From: Hemileia vastatrix
Lineage: Eukaryota > Basidiomycota > Pucciniomycetes > Pucciniales > Zaghouaniaceae
NCBI GenBank assembly: GCA_030280995.1
Contig: JASXTE010000005.1
Coordinates: 22,809,001 to 22,873,000 of the forward strand
Direction of reading: 5' to 3'
DNA length: 64,000 nucleotides
Shown one piece after another: positions 11,500-21,534 of this stretch. Position 1 is the first letter of the stretch. Each line of letters opens with the position of its first letter. A program made the translations under genes and the position numbers. A model generated the notes under the pieces. That model searched no databases and was not told the origin of the DNA. It saw nothing but the letters and a program-made list of their open reading frames with translations.

Positions 11500-11561
11500 T
11501 ACGATCTTTAGTCAGTATATGAACTTAAGTTTTGAGCACGGTTCAATTCCCGTTTGCAGCA
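11500..11561 (+). other. tRNA-like relic in the A1 leader, antisense to the element
   Basis: Reads TTTAGTCAGTATATGAAC (like a D-arm/A box), then GGTTCAATTCC at 11540-11550 (a B-box/T-arm consensus) and CGTTTGCAGCA. The A2 copy (about 49720-49780, minus) has TTTCGATTCCCGTTCGCAGC, where the T arm is more tRNA-like. I cannot fold a complete acceptor and anticodon arm, so it is a relic or a captured fragment rather than a working tRNA gene. Confidence 0.35.
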
Positions 11562-11685
11562 AAAACTTTTATCACGTGACGTATGACGTTCGTCGTTTTC
11601 TCGCCTCCACTTGTCCTTTACAGGTACTTGTACGCCGATGGTCCCTTCGATTACGCCTCAAGTAACCTTGCGCCATCGATATTTG

Positions 11686-11698
11686 GGAAAGGCTCCCA
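11686..11698 (-). promoter_or_regulatory. A1 primer-binding site candidate
   Basis: Two nt inside the 5' LTR the element strand reads TGGGAGCCTTTCC. C (TGGGGGTCTTTCC), D (TGGGGACCTTTCC) and A2 (TGGGATCCTTTCC) have the same block at the same distance, as expected for pairing with a tRNA 3' end. The tRNA is not identified. Confidence 0.65.
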
Positions 11699-11700
11699 AT

Positions 11701-12491
11701 TGTCAAGGTTCACTTTTGGTCTAGAAGCTTTGGTACGGTGTTATATGAAGATTTTAAGGATTACTTGGACTCAAAATAATTTAGTATGTATTTTTCAATC
11801 AAAGATGATGTTTTACTCAATGATAAGAGGTAGATTTAAAATATTTATATAAATGATAGATTAGAATTACGTCCTTGTAAATACTAAGGATATAAAATAT
11901 AAGAAATAAATATTATATTGTCATTGTTGTAATAAGTAAGTTGGTAAAAGGATGATTCAAAAAGACAAAAAAGAGAGGCCTTTTATAGGAAAAGGAGAGA
12001 CAAAGCACGGCAATCAAATTCTAAAAACAGTAGTATGAGAGAGAGAAAAGAACATTCCAGAAGGAGTATTTCAAATAATAAAGTTATTCTAAAAAGAAGG
12101 CGTCAAAAAGATGTATTTACAGAGTATGTCAGAAATACATCAATATATTTAATATTTACTGTAGAAGTAAATTCTAAATAAGAAATTTGTATTTTTTGTA
12201 TATATTTAATATTATTTGAATATTTAAATCTTATTTTATCTTAATATCTTTTTTTTAATATAAAATTTTATTTTTTTCCAACCTGTCAAATGAGCACAGT
12301 GTTAGAGAAAAATATAAGGGACAAAATTAGATTTTTAATTTTAATTTTAACATTCTGTAATTAGTTAATTTATTATAACTAATTTTAATGTAACTAAATT
12401 ATAATTAAATAATAATTAAAATGATAAGGTGCGGCTTCATCCAGTAAATAATTAATTTTTTCACTGGGTAAGTCTAGTAGCCTGGCTGACA
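11701..12491 (-). repeat. A1 5' LTR (791 bp)
   Basis: TG…CA-bounded copy of 3747-4557, next to the primer site on its left and to the ACTCT target duplication on its right. On the element strand a TATA box, TATAAAAGG, lies at 11979-11987 (seen as CCTTTTATA on the plus strand), a likely RNA polymerase II start region. Confidence 0.95.
11979..11987 (-). promoter_or_regulatory. TATA box in the A1 5' LTR
   Basis: TATAAAAGG on the element strand, conserved in A2 at 49289-49297 (plus), while the A1 3' LTR has a disrupted version. Confidence 0.55.
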
Positions 12492-12649
12492 ACTCTTAAC
12501 AGTTTTATTGTTTAACCTTTCACTACTGATCCTCCTGACATGGGAGTGATACTTTTTTCTATCAGTGCACATCAAAATTCTCTCATCCAATAAATCCATG
12601 ATTCTCAACATAAGATTTAGCAAATTTTTGTGAGAGGATAACTTTTGTA

Positions 12650-13185
12650 GTATAAGAGACTAATGGTGAAAATTATGGATTTCATACATAATTTGTATCT
12701 CTGGAAGTTTCAAACCAATGTAAGAGGCTCATTTTTGTATTTTGAGAGTCCAATATTTAAAATTATGGATGAAATCCTTTATTTTCACCATTAGAAATTG
12801 AAAGCCTTTGGAGTGTAAGAGTTCCATAATAAAAATTATGGATTAAATTAATTATTTTCACTATTGGAAGTATAAAATCAGTGTGAGAGGCTTTATTTTG
12901 GAATATCAGAGTTCAATCATGCAAAATATGGATGAAATCCATTATTTGCACCCTTTGAGGTTTCAAATTAGTGTAAGAGGACTGCTTTTATAATTTAATA
13001 GTTCAATAATGAAAATTATGGATCAAATCCATGATTTAAAACATGGGCTGTGGAAAAATAGTGTGGGGGCTTGCTTTTTACAATGTAAGAGTTCAATAAT
13101 GCATATTTTGGATGAAATTCATTATTTTCATCATTGGAAATTTCAAATTGATGTGGAAGGCTTTCTTTTGTAATGTAAGAGCTAC
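12650..13185. repeat. Minisatellite, about six units of ~88 bp with a palindromic core
   Basis: Units begin near 12661, 12750, 12827, 12913, 13003 and 13094. Each has the core AAAATTATGGATGAAATCCAT, an imperfect palindrome extended by TGAAAAT/ATTTTCA, followed by TTTCAAATTAGTGTAAGAGG and a T-rich tail ending GAGTTC. Units are diverged, so the array is old. Confidence 0.8.
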
Positions 13186-13510
13186 TGCTTCCCCAATTCT
13201 CCCACTAGTTTCTGCTTTTCTTGTAAAGACAAATATATTCCTTAAAATTTTCCTCTTACCACATAGTTTCACCCTCACATAGTAGTTACTCTTCATTATT
13301 GCACAGCTACCTATCCCATTTATCAGCCTATCTTGTATTTTATGGTACAAGTAGCTTTTTCTTTCATGCCTCTTAGCTGGGTGAGATTTTAAGAAATTAA
13401 AAAAAGAAGAGTTACTTCCATCAAAACTTTCAGGGATAGGTAGATTGGCACAATGCACAGAATCAGCACATATGTAATTTAAGCCTAGCTCAAGTGTAAT
13501 TCAGAAGAAA
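13093..13510 (-). other. Unrecognised open frame, minus strand (~130 codons)
   Basis: After a TGA near 13505 the minus strand is open down to 13093. The product begins ITLELGLNYICADSVHCANL (no Met until HCANL) and continues with basic, Tyr/Lys/Arg-rich sequence (YLYHKIQDRLINGIG, YYVRVKLCGKRKILRN, FVFTRKAETSGRIGEAVAL). The last 30 codons run into the minisatellite. It is less repetitive than other chance frames here and may be a captured gene fragment, but I recognise no family. Confidence 0.25.
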
Positions 13511-13959
13511 AAATGTCTGCTATTTAAGTATCCCACTTTGATAGTTTTTTCAGAAGGGCTGCAATATGGTGTTAGGAGTGACTTATAGCTTTCTGCACAG
13601 TGTACTTTTCATATAAGAGTGAGTGCCTAAGGATTAGTTAAAAAAATATTTAGATGCCGGAATGCGTGTACCATCTTCTGACTAATAAAGATAAAGGGAT
13701 TTAGTTCTTGAAAGGCTTGTATGTACCCAACATATAGCACTTTAAGGGACATACACACGTTTGAAGTGTACTACTTATTCACAGGTGTACTTCAAATTAA
13801 AGTAACTTACTTGGTACCTTTTTTGGAGAAACTTGAATGGAGTGTATAGTAATATTTAACACCCCCTATTAATCATGTGTCTCACTTCTCTTTCTTTTAT
13901 TTTTGATATTCATTTTCCAGTTTAAAATTTGCTGTTTTTTCATCATTTAGTGCAATATT

Positions 13960-14320
13960 ATGATCCACCAACTCCCCAAGAAGGAACTGACACCCAGTGA
14001 GAGGAGTTTCATTGCAGGACTGTGACTTTGGTACCATTGAAAGCCAATGATTATTTTGTTTTGAAGTTCTTCACACTTTGGTCTGCTCCATCATCCAAAA
14101 CTACTTGGAAGATGGAACACTGGAAAACCTACCAAAATGTGGCAGGCCCCCAAAAAAGTTAGCTAGAGTGAACACAAAGGTTGTCCTCAGACTGCATAGG
14201 AAAATCAAAGAAAATAGCAGTAAGTCTCACTATTAAGCTTTCCACCTCAACTATCCACCTGCTTGTGAAGCCATGACAAAATTACCAGTTTTTTTCAACT
14301 TTTTTCACTTTTTTTCACTT
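13960..14320 (+). pseudogene. Tc1/mariner transposase N-terminal relic
   Basis: ATG at 13960 reads MIHQLPKKELTPSERSFIAGL, stop. In the neighbouring frame the sequence continues …VLHTLVCSIIQNYLEDGTLE, NLPKCGRPPKKL, then …RLHRKIKENSSKS. This is the paired helix-turn-helix DNA-binding region of Tc1-like transposases, including the GRPPK hook between the two halves. At least one frameshift and several stops break it, and no DDE catalytic domain is recognisable downstream. Confidence 0.7.
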
Positions 14321-15041
14321 TTTTTATGGATCCAACCTGGTTATTAGATAGTATACATGCAAATATGAAGTGATTTTTGTTTTGAGACTCAAAAATGACA
14401 CCACAAGATAATTGATTATTTTTTGTGCTTTTTGCCACCTGATTTTTTAACCTTTCATCCAAGAAAGCTATCATTTATTTGCTTAAGACATTTTAAATAA
14501 CTTTTATTTTGCCTCCAAAAGGTCAACTGTCAATTACATCTCAGTTTTTCTCTTTTTTTCAATTTGTAATGTTGTTTACCATAATTTAACCTCCTTTCTC
14601 AGAACAAAAAACTAACTAATCATTTTTGATTAAATACTTTTTGTCATTATTTGCCATTTTTTCCCCTTCTATATACTATTCAACTTGTTTTTTTTCTCCA
14701 ACCAGTTTCAATTGAAGGTTCTTCTCTGAATACTTGGCACAAAATCTCTCCTGCTTCTACCAAAAATTAATTAAGATTTTTTTTCTGTGAAACCCAATTT
14801 CTGCAATGTTTCTCTTTCATTAAGCACACCAGTTTTTTCAGTCTTGTCTGACTGAAATTCAAGTAAAAATCAAATATCCAGTCTGCACTTGTGTCAGGAA
14901 GTATTTTGAAATAATATATATTTTATATTGTTTTTTGAAGAACCAAAATAAATACTGAAGAAAACAAATTGTAAAAATACCTGTGATTGTAGATTGTGGT
15001 AAAAATTATTTTTTCACTTTATATATGTAAGAACTTTTAAC
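14321..15041. other. AT-rich spacer
   Basis: Contains a short TTTTTTTCAC tandem run (about 14290-14320). No further transposase domain or other gene recognised. Confidence 0.4.
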
Positions 15042-15530
15042 TGTTGGGTGGTGTTCTACTTTTTTTCTCCTTATATATACATTAAGATTTAACTCTACAT
15101 GTGTCTTTCTATTTTGTTCTTTTTCTTTCCATTCAATAATATCTATTCATATTGAGCAAGACACTAATTTATATACTGGGTTATCTTTGTTCCTTTTATC
15201 CCATCTTTTCTATCTTGCTCAATATTATTTATTATGTTTCAATTAATTTTTCAACTATTATTTTTTAATCCTTATTTAATAGTATAATAATTGTATTTAT
15301 TTAACAGCAGAAAAGACCATTCATAAGGGTAGAGTTGTTATATTAATGACTTCTTCTATTCTAATTCTATAAGGTGGAACTTTTTATTTAGCTATTATCC
15401 AACCAGTTTTTTCTCTCTCACATAAGTTTATTTATTTAATTTATTATTTAGTTAACAGCGGCAAAGACCATTTATAAGGGCAGATAAGTTATATTAATGA
15501 CTGCCTCTATTCTAATTCTATAAGGCTCCT
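15042..15530 (+). repeat. Copia 5' LTR and adjoining duplication (3' limit uncertain)
   Basis: 15042 to about 15200 matches the right-hand pieces 34037-34097 and 48668-48757 (GGGTGGTGTTC, CTCCTTATATATACAT, GTGTCTTTCTAT, AAGACACTAA-TTATATACTGGG). Two copies of a 70-bp block (about 15304-15373 and 15452-15523, CATTCATAAGGG/CATTTATAAGGG … CTATTCTAATTCTATAAGG) lie at the 3' side. I cannot fix the LTR end; it may be near 15534. Confidence 0.6.
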
Positions 15531-15663
15531 TCAGGTTATGGGCCAAGTGTCCAAGTGAATGACATCAAATGATTCATTTACTTTTCAATAATAAGCTCCA
15601 TCAAAACTTTCAGATAATTCTTCATCCATTTTTGATACTGCACAAACCAATTTGCCTTTAAAA

Positions 15664-16431
15664 ATGGATTCAAACCCCAAAATCTCAGGTGATACTCTCC
15701 ATAACATCCCAGTTCTCAGGGCAAAAAATTTTCACAAATTTAGAATTAGGATGAGAGCTCTCCTCACTTACCAGGATCTCAAAAATCCTTTCTTTTGTGT
15801 TGAGTAACTGCCGCCACAAGATGCTGCACAAAATATTAAGTTAGAATTTCAGAAGAGGGCTGAAAAAGCTGCAAACATTTGTATATTTAAACTTGATGTA
15901 GCTAAAGTTTCTGCCTTAATTACCAAAAATGATGTTGAAAATCCCTGGAAAACTTGGATGAAGCTTAAAAATCAGTATGCTGCTTCCAATGCTTCAAACT
16001 GTGCCTCAATATTTGCTCAATATTACTATGATAAATTTCAAGAAGGCATTTTAATGGGTTTTTTCAATGATCTCAGAGCACATATTAACAAATTGGGACT
16101 GGTAGAAGTCTTGTTCATTAGTGAAAATGATATCCATTGAATTTTGACACAGCTTCTAGAGTGTTATTCAACTCACAAAGCTTTGATTTTACATGCATTT
16201 GAAGTAACACAAACTCACTTGTCCATGTCAAATATCTTATCCTGTTTGGCGCAATTATCATCTGAAATAGAGTTGGAGAATATGTCAAATTCTCACTCTG
16301 TCTTGCTAAATAAGACTAATTCTAATCAAAAACAAAAGTGAAAGTATTTTTGTGACAGAAAGATCAATCCAAAAGCCAAGAACTTAGAAGGGGATTGTTT
16401 CCATTTTTATCCTGAGAAACATAAGAATTAA
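15664..16431 (+). pseudogene. gag: Copia Gag relic
   Basis: ATG 15664 reads MDSNPKISGDTLHNIPVLRA, then KNFHKFRIRMRALLTYQDLK, the usual copia Gag start (an expressed-segment Trp/Phe followed by RMRA-L). The same frame continues through stops at 15805-15807 (TAA), 16138-16140 (TGA) and 16339-16341 (TGA) with AEKAANICIFKLDVA, PWKTWMKLKNQYAAS and LINKLGL-like helices of the UBN2/DUF4219 type. No intact zinc knuckle is seen. Confidence 0.75.
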
Positions 16432-16509
16432 AACTCTGCAAGTGCTTCAAAATTTGACAACAAAGCACATGCTAATATTAGTTGTGGTCCAGCCAAGATT
16501 TTTCAAGCT

Positions 16510-16730
16510 AAAATTTCTAAATATTCCTCAAAAAAACTCATATTTTATAGTGGAGCCACAGTCCACATGATCAAAAAATATTCTCATTTTAACTCATATT
16601 TTCCTTTTTACCATACAATTAAGCTTGGAAATGGTCTTATAATTTACAATCTTGGTAATAAATTGGTTAATCTAGTCACTCTGAGGGAAGTTATCACTTT
16701 GAAAAATTGTTGCATGTTCCTCAAATAAGT
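16510..16730 (+). pseudogene. Copia protease relic
   Basis: Reads FYSGATVHMIKKYSHFNSYF … IKLGNGLIIYNLGNKL. In copia proteases this is the D-S-G-A-T/S active-site region; here the catalytic Asp is replaced by Tyr (YSGA), so it is inactive. It ends at a stop near 16726. Confidence 0.7.
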
Positions 16731-16867
16731 CAGAATCTTATAGAAATCAGACAATTTATTTCTCATGGCTGTACTCAACAAGTCAATGCTAATGGATATA
16801 TGGCTAATATTAAGTAAAATGAGACTATTTAAGAGGGATATTGGGATGACAGGAATGACCCATAGTT

Positions 16868-17911
16868 TTGAATGTAAATTTCAGTCATCAAAATTTTTCA
16901 TCATTAAAATCATTCTTTTCTTCAAACTCACAAAATCTTTGGCATTATAGATTAGGACATTCAAACTGTAAATATTTAGATAAACTTCAATCTAAAATTG
17001 GTGTTAAATTTTCTGGTGTTCTTAATTTATGTGAACCTTGTGTAAATGCAAAGCACTCTCATAGTTCTTTTTCAGGTGTTTTACCTAGAAGAGACCTATT
17101 TCTAGAATATTTTCATTTAAATCTTAGTGGAAAAATCACTCTATCATATTATGGAGGTGCATCATATTATTTCAGAATTACTGATTCACACACTTCCTAT
17201 CACCTTTTCTATCTTTTATCTCATCAGTCTGATACTTTTAATACTTTTGTGCTATTGAAAACATCTCTAATCTTAAAGTTGAAAAACTTTTCTGTGATGG
17301 AGAGAGCTAATTTGTTTATAAGAGTTTTATATACTTAATATTTTAAGATGGTTTTAAAATGATCATCACCTCACCTTACTTTCCACAACAGAATCATATT
17401 ACAGAAAAGGGTAATTGAACAACTACTGAAATTTACAAAGCAATCCTTTTTCATGCTAAATCACCCCTTGAATTTTGGGGAAAAGCCATTAATACAGTGG
17501 TTTATATTGAAAACAGGTTACCTTCAGCTTCTAATAATTTTGATACTTCATGTAATATGAGGTTTGGCCAAGATCCCAAAATTTATCACTTGAGAGTTTT
17601 TTGGCTGTACTGCAGTTGCCTTAATTGAAAAGTCAAGAAGAGGTGGAAAATTTCATCCTAAGTCAATCAAATTCTGTTTTCTTGGATATGACAAAGACAT
17701 AAATTTGTACCAGTTACTCCAACTTTATAACCATTCAATGATGTACTCACATAATGTTATTTTGGATGAGTCATCACTACAAATACAAGACTTATCATCT
17801 AACTATCTAATGTTAAACCTTTTCATGGATTATTTCATCACAATTGCATCTAAAAGTTCAGACTCAAAAACAATGAATTCACCTCTTCCTGAAGAGAATC
17901 AAGAAACATAA
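16868..17911 (+). pseudogene. Copia integrase relic (several frames)
   Basis: The pre-integrase zinc region is visible as LWHYRLGHSNCKYLDKL … CEPCVNAKHSH, then DLFLEYFHLNLSG … GGASYYFRITDSHTSYHLF, where the first catalytic Asp in HSDL-type motifs is Asn. After a stop at 17336-17338 another frame reads EIYKAILFHAKSPLEFWGKA, INTVVYIENRLPSASN and FGQDPKIYHLRVFW, the normal C-terminal integrase segment, followed by KSIKFCFLGYDKD. Frameshifts separate the parts. Confidence 0.8.
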
Positions 17912-18215
17912 ATTGGATAGTCGCCACAGATAAACAAGTTTTTTGAATATAAGTGGACATCAAATAATTCACCAAAAGTTATTAACTCTTCTATTGATAC
18001 TAATAACATTATTAAAATGAGTAGTTTGAGTTCCAAAAAAACTAAACACTGAAATTGAAATAGAAAATTATTTGACATCAACAAGTTTAATCACAAATCA
18101 CTCATTACATGATGACATACCCAAAGTTTTCCTAGCAGATCCACTCACATATTTTGAGGAAATCAATAGAAGGGAGGGTGATCTATAGCTTGATGCAATT
18201 AATTAGCAATTAATT

Positions 18216-18432
18216 ATGATTAAAAGTCAAGGTGTCTATGAAATTTATAGACAACCAAAGGATACTTCTCCAATAGGTTCAGTTAGGGTATTCAAGATAA
18301 AGAGGAACACAGATGGAAAAATTCAGAAATATAAATGTTGTCTTTGTGCTAGGGGATGTTCTCAAAGGGCTGGCACTAATTTTTTTAAAAAATTTGCACC
18401 AAAAGGATGTCTTACTAAACTATGTGTTCTTA
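18216..18432 (+). pseudogene. Copia reverse transcriptase, 5' portion
   Basis: Reads GVYEIYRQPKDTSPIGSVRV, FKIKRNTDGKIQKYK, LCARGCSQRAGTNFFKKFAP, the copia RT start (VFKIKRN-DG, ARG-SQ, FAP). The frame runs straight into the CACTA terminus at 18433 and resumes at 32728-32731. Confidence 0.9.
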
Positions 18433-18649
18433 CACAGGGTGAAACTTAAGATGACTTTTAGGCAAGTTGTTTTTTAGTGATCTTAGAGTAACCCATGAAG
18501 TAATTCTTGAGGAACCTTTTTGAGGGATATATGAGTAGAAATCCATCTAGTAAAGATATTTTGGAAACACTTGCAGATTTCTTTCCTATCACCTGCTGCC
18601 AAAATCATGATTCAAGGAAATATGACATATATTTTATTTAATATTCAAT

Positions 18650-18910
18650 CACTACGCAATATAGGGGGTGGACTTGCTAGCAAGTCCTCAACCTGAACTC
18701 AGATGGAACTCAGATGGAACTCAGACTGAACTCATACTGAACCCATACTGAAATCTACTTGAACACCCACCTAAAACTGTTCTGCTGAGTGTTGTTCATC
18801 CCTGATTGTATGGTTCCTTTATCAATAGCTCAATGTGTGTTCAATCTGTGGTGAGTTTGGGTCCAAGGTTGCGGACTTGCTAGCAAGTCCGCCCCCCATA
18901 TTGTGTGGTG
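18650..18910. mobile_element. 261-bp CACTA MITE
   Basis: Inverted ends CACTACGCAATATAGGGGGT and, from the other side, CACCACACAATATGGGGGGC, both followed by the palindrome GGACTTGCTAGCAAGTCC. The 3-bp target duplication AAT is at 18647-18649 and 18911-18913. Inside is a short run of GAACTCAGATG-like repeats (about 18703-18760). No coding capacity. Confidence 0.9.
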
Positions 18911-18913
18911 AAT

Positions 18914-19252
18914 ATGCATGCTAAATGCATATTTAATAATCATTCATATTGCATATTAAATATAGATGCATAATGCATATTCAAGTTGAATAAAGTATGT
19001 AAAAAATTTGCATATTCAATATGCATATGCAAAATGCAAAATTATGCATATACAAAATGCAAAAATATGCATATGCATATGCATATGCAAAAAATATTTT
19101 ATGCAATATTCATAATATGCATGTATTCAATATGAATTCTTTATGGTCATAAATATAACTGACAAACCAAAATTACAATTGCCTTCATGAATTTTTACAC
19201 TTGACTAGTAGTATGGGGAATAAAAGATAAGGTCAAGCCATGAAAAAATACT
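18914..19252. repeat. ATGCAT-rich palindromic low-complexity DNA
   Basis: Dense ATGCAT/GCATATGC runs, notably 19010-19090 (ATGCATATGCATATGC). It belongs to the body of CACTA-1. No gene. Confidence 0.7.
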
Positions 19253-19257
19253 GTGGG

Positions 19258-20433
19258 TGTAAGCCTAGATATCCCTAGGACTGAGTATTTCTTATACTTA
19301 AAATAAGATAAACTTAAGTACATTAAGCTTATATCTTAAAAATAAGGTTAAAATAATAATATATATGATTATATTACATATATATATAATTATTACTCTA
19401 TTATATAAATTATAGTAGTTTAAATAGCTTATCCATAGCCTAAAAATACTTACTAAGGTGTTAATGGAGTCATAATATACTTATCTTAAGTGATATTAAG
19501 TAATTATTTACATACATAAGCTTATATGTATACATAAATCTCATATTCAGTGAAATATGCAGTATATTATGTATATTTAGGTATATAAGTGGGTTTTAGC
19601 CTCTTAATAGCCTATAACCTTTGTTTTTCTGCTTATTTTAGGTCATATGGATGTATCCAGTGGACTCACAACACCTACAGAAGCATAAACATCTATTTCA
19701 GGCGCATACACTCAGTCTGGACAACTTAATCTGCTTCCTTGGATGGATATTCACGGATTTATGGGTTGGGAGGTCATTTCTGGGTTAATATGGATGCTTG
19801 GGGATGTTATTGGGGGCTTGTAAATTTCATTTGTTTCCTTTATATGCTTTGGGTTTCATTATATTCTCTTTGAATGAGTTATTTTACCTGTTTCTTTATG
19901 GTATCCGCTTTTATCTGGATTTTCTATTTATGGTATGGGTCTGTGTTATCATTAATTGTGATGGAGGGTTCTTACTGGAGGTCTGGGTGTTGAATATGCT
20001 TGAATTGGACGCCATGGGGAGGTGATGAGCCCTCACAGTGCTGTAATTTCTGGGGATAGCAGTGACATCATCTGGATTGAAGGTCTGTGCACTCCAGTGG
20101 ATTTTGGTATAAGTAAGGGAAGATTTTGACGGTTATTAGACATCATTCACTTACTAAAATTCAAACAAACATTACAAAAAAATTATTAGAATTTATAAAT
20201 ATATTATAAAGCCATTATAAATTGATATTATCTTTATATAAGCTATAACTATATTATGTTCATCTATTTTCCACCACTAACACGCATTTAAATCCAAGTA
20301 TTGTGAGTTTTATTTGAGCAAAACTATTTTATTAGTCTTCCCCTGAGGTTTAATCACTAAATAATTTATTAATAAGTAGTAGGACCATTAATAAATACTA
20401 TTAAATTATACTTAAATACTAGATACACTGACA
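19258..20433 (+). repeat. C 5' LTR (1176 bp)
   Basis: Nearly identical to 28829-30004 and of equal length. A TATA-like TATATAAG occurs at 19582-19589, upstream of a T-rich tract. Confidence 0.95.
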
Positions 20434-20435
20434 AT

Positions 20436-20448
20436 TGGGGGTCTTTCC
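20436..20448 (+). promoter_or_regulatory. C primer-binding site candidate
   Basis: TGGGGGTCTTTCC two nt after the LTR end, matching the block at the same place in families A and D. Confidence 0.65.
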
Positions 20449-20942
20449 TTAATTTTTACTTATTATTTAGTATAAGCCTTGGGATGTGATTTTTACTTTA
20501 GTATAGCTCAAAACAAACCAAACATTTGGGTCTTCTGAATATTAGTGGGTCATCATAGCTCATTGATTGCGGAAAAGAACCCTTATAATAATTGTACTAA
20601 TTTTTTATAATAAAAATTAGGTATTTACAGTAGTAACAGTACCTAATATAAACCCAATTTCACTTGGTATTTGGTTACCAATATAACACCCAATTAAATT
20701 GGTATTTGGTTAAAGCTTGGTAAGCTAATTATTCACCCTTATAAAGGTCTAGTTAAACTAATTATTTTATTTTTAACAGATTTTTTCAAATTTTTATTAC
20801 ATTTTATTTAAATAAATAAAGATTTAAATTCAGGGTAAGCTCCAGTGTTTTTTATTAGTAATAATATTGCTAATACTTTTTATCTACTAATTCCAATAGG
20901 GTTTCCTTTCTGTAGACGTAATATATTGTTAATTTTATCAAT
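20449..20942 (+). other. C leader
   Basis: Non-coding, AT-rich. Two copies of CCCAATTT/CCCAATTAAATTGGTATTTGGTTA at about 20653-20715 give a small inverted and direct repeat set. It lacks the CAGTTGACA dyads of family A. Confidence 0.5.
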
Positions 20943-21030
20943 ATGAGTACTCCCCAGGACAATGTAAGTGAACAGCCTGCTTATAATACCAGGTCTAAAG
21001 CTAACAAAAACATTGCTCCAGGACATAACC

Positions 21031-21486
21031 ATGGAGGGTCAGTCATACCCCCAGGCAGAGAAAATGAGCATAGAGGAAAAGGACGCCCTCTTAAAAAAGA
21101 TTACTATAAAAAAGACGTCTCCTCCTCTTCAGGATCAACTATTCCATCTGGCAAATCAGGTATTGAAGTTGGAGGAATCAAAATCCCTCATGCTCAAGGA
21201 GGTAGAGAAATTACAAAACAATTGCAAGGTAGGATTTCAGCAGATGAACCAATCATTGGCAGAGCTAAAGGGAGGCCAGCCAAGTCAGCAACCTTCTACC
21301 CCAGGAGGATCAGATCACTCCCAGGAGAAAATACTGGTAGAAAAATGGAAGTGGGATTGGTTCCATCAACAATGGGCCAGTCACAACTGCAACAAGGATC
21401 CTCCTCCTCATCAGACTTCCTCAGTTCACCCCTACAAGGAAAAACAAAGGTGCCAAAAATCAGGGCTCACAAAAATCCTGTGGTAA
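21031..21486 (+). CDS. C ORF2, overprinted coiled-coil protein with KWKWDW motif
   Basis: ATG 21031 sits in a strong context (AACCATGG), exactly 88 nt after the ORF1 ATG, as in D2, and in its +1 frame. 151 codons: MEGQSYPQAEKMSIEEKDAL, a coiled coil (LANQVLKLEESKSLMLKEVE), VEKWKWDWFHQQW, SVHPYKEKQR and a final ILW-stop, with TGGTAA overlapping the intron donor. An upstream in-frame ATG at 20968 is possible, but the MEGQ start is shared with D1/D2. Function unknown; intact here although the long Gag frame has stops. Confidence 0.7.
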   Translation: MEGQSYPQAEKMSIEEKDALLKKITIKKTSPPLQDQLFHLANQVLKLEESKSLMLKEVEKLQNNCKVGFQQMNQSLAELKGGQPSQQPSTPGGSDHSQEKILVEKWKWDWFHQQWASHNCNKDPPPHQTSSVHPYKEKQRCQKSGLTKILW

Positions 21487-21534
21487 GTAGATTACCATCT
21501 CATATTGAACACAATACTGATAATTACAATGTAG
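21483..21534 (+). other. C intron candidate (52 nt)
   Basis: Starts GTAAGT, has TACTGATAAT as branch region, ends ATGTAG and is followed by GTAATATT. Length is 3n+1, as in D1, D2 and A2 (58 nt). ORF1 is open across it; ORF2 stops on its first bases, and would also stop on the GTAA that follows it. Confidence 0.65.

Larger units (their letters stand above)
3747..12491 (-). mobile_element. Ty3/gypsy chromovirus A1, full length, pol broken
   Basis: Two LTRs (3747-4557 and 11701-12491) with TG…CA ends flank an internal region read on the minus strand: leader, ORF1/ORF2, Gag, protease, reverse transcriptase, RNase H, integrase, chromodomain. The 5-bp target duplication ACTCT is intact at 3742-3746 and 12492-12496. 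The order PR-RT-RH-IN plus the C-terminal chromodomain places it in Metaviridae/chromoviruses. Coding is interrupted by a TGA at 7649-7651 and a one-base shift near 6780. Element A2 (48758 onward, plus strand) is a close relative. A1 lacks a 58-nt intron that A2 retains. Confidence 0.95.

Noticed and set aside
11540..11550. A functional tRNA gene
   Set aside because: B box is good, but acceptor and anticodon stems cannot be paired convincingly in either copy.
14290..14320. Short TTTTTTTCAC repeats as a regulatory array
   Set aside because: Simple low-complexity sequence without other support.
19798..20025. Coding frames within the C LTRs (19798-20025, 29310-29596)
   Set aside because: They differ between the two LTR copies, lie in a regulatory repeat and are hydrophobic by base composition.
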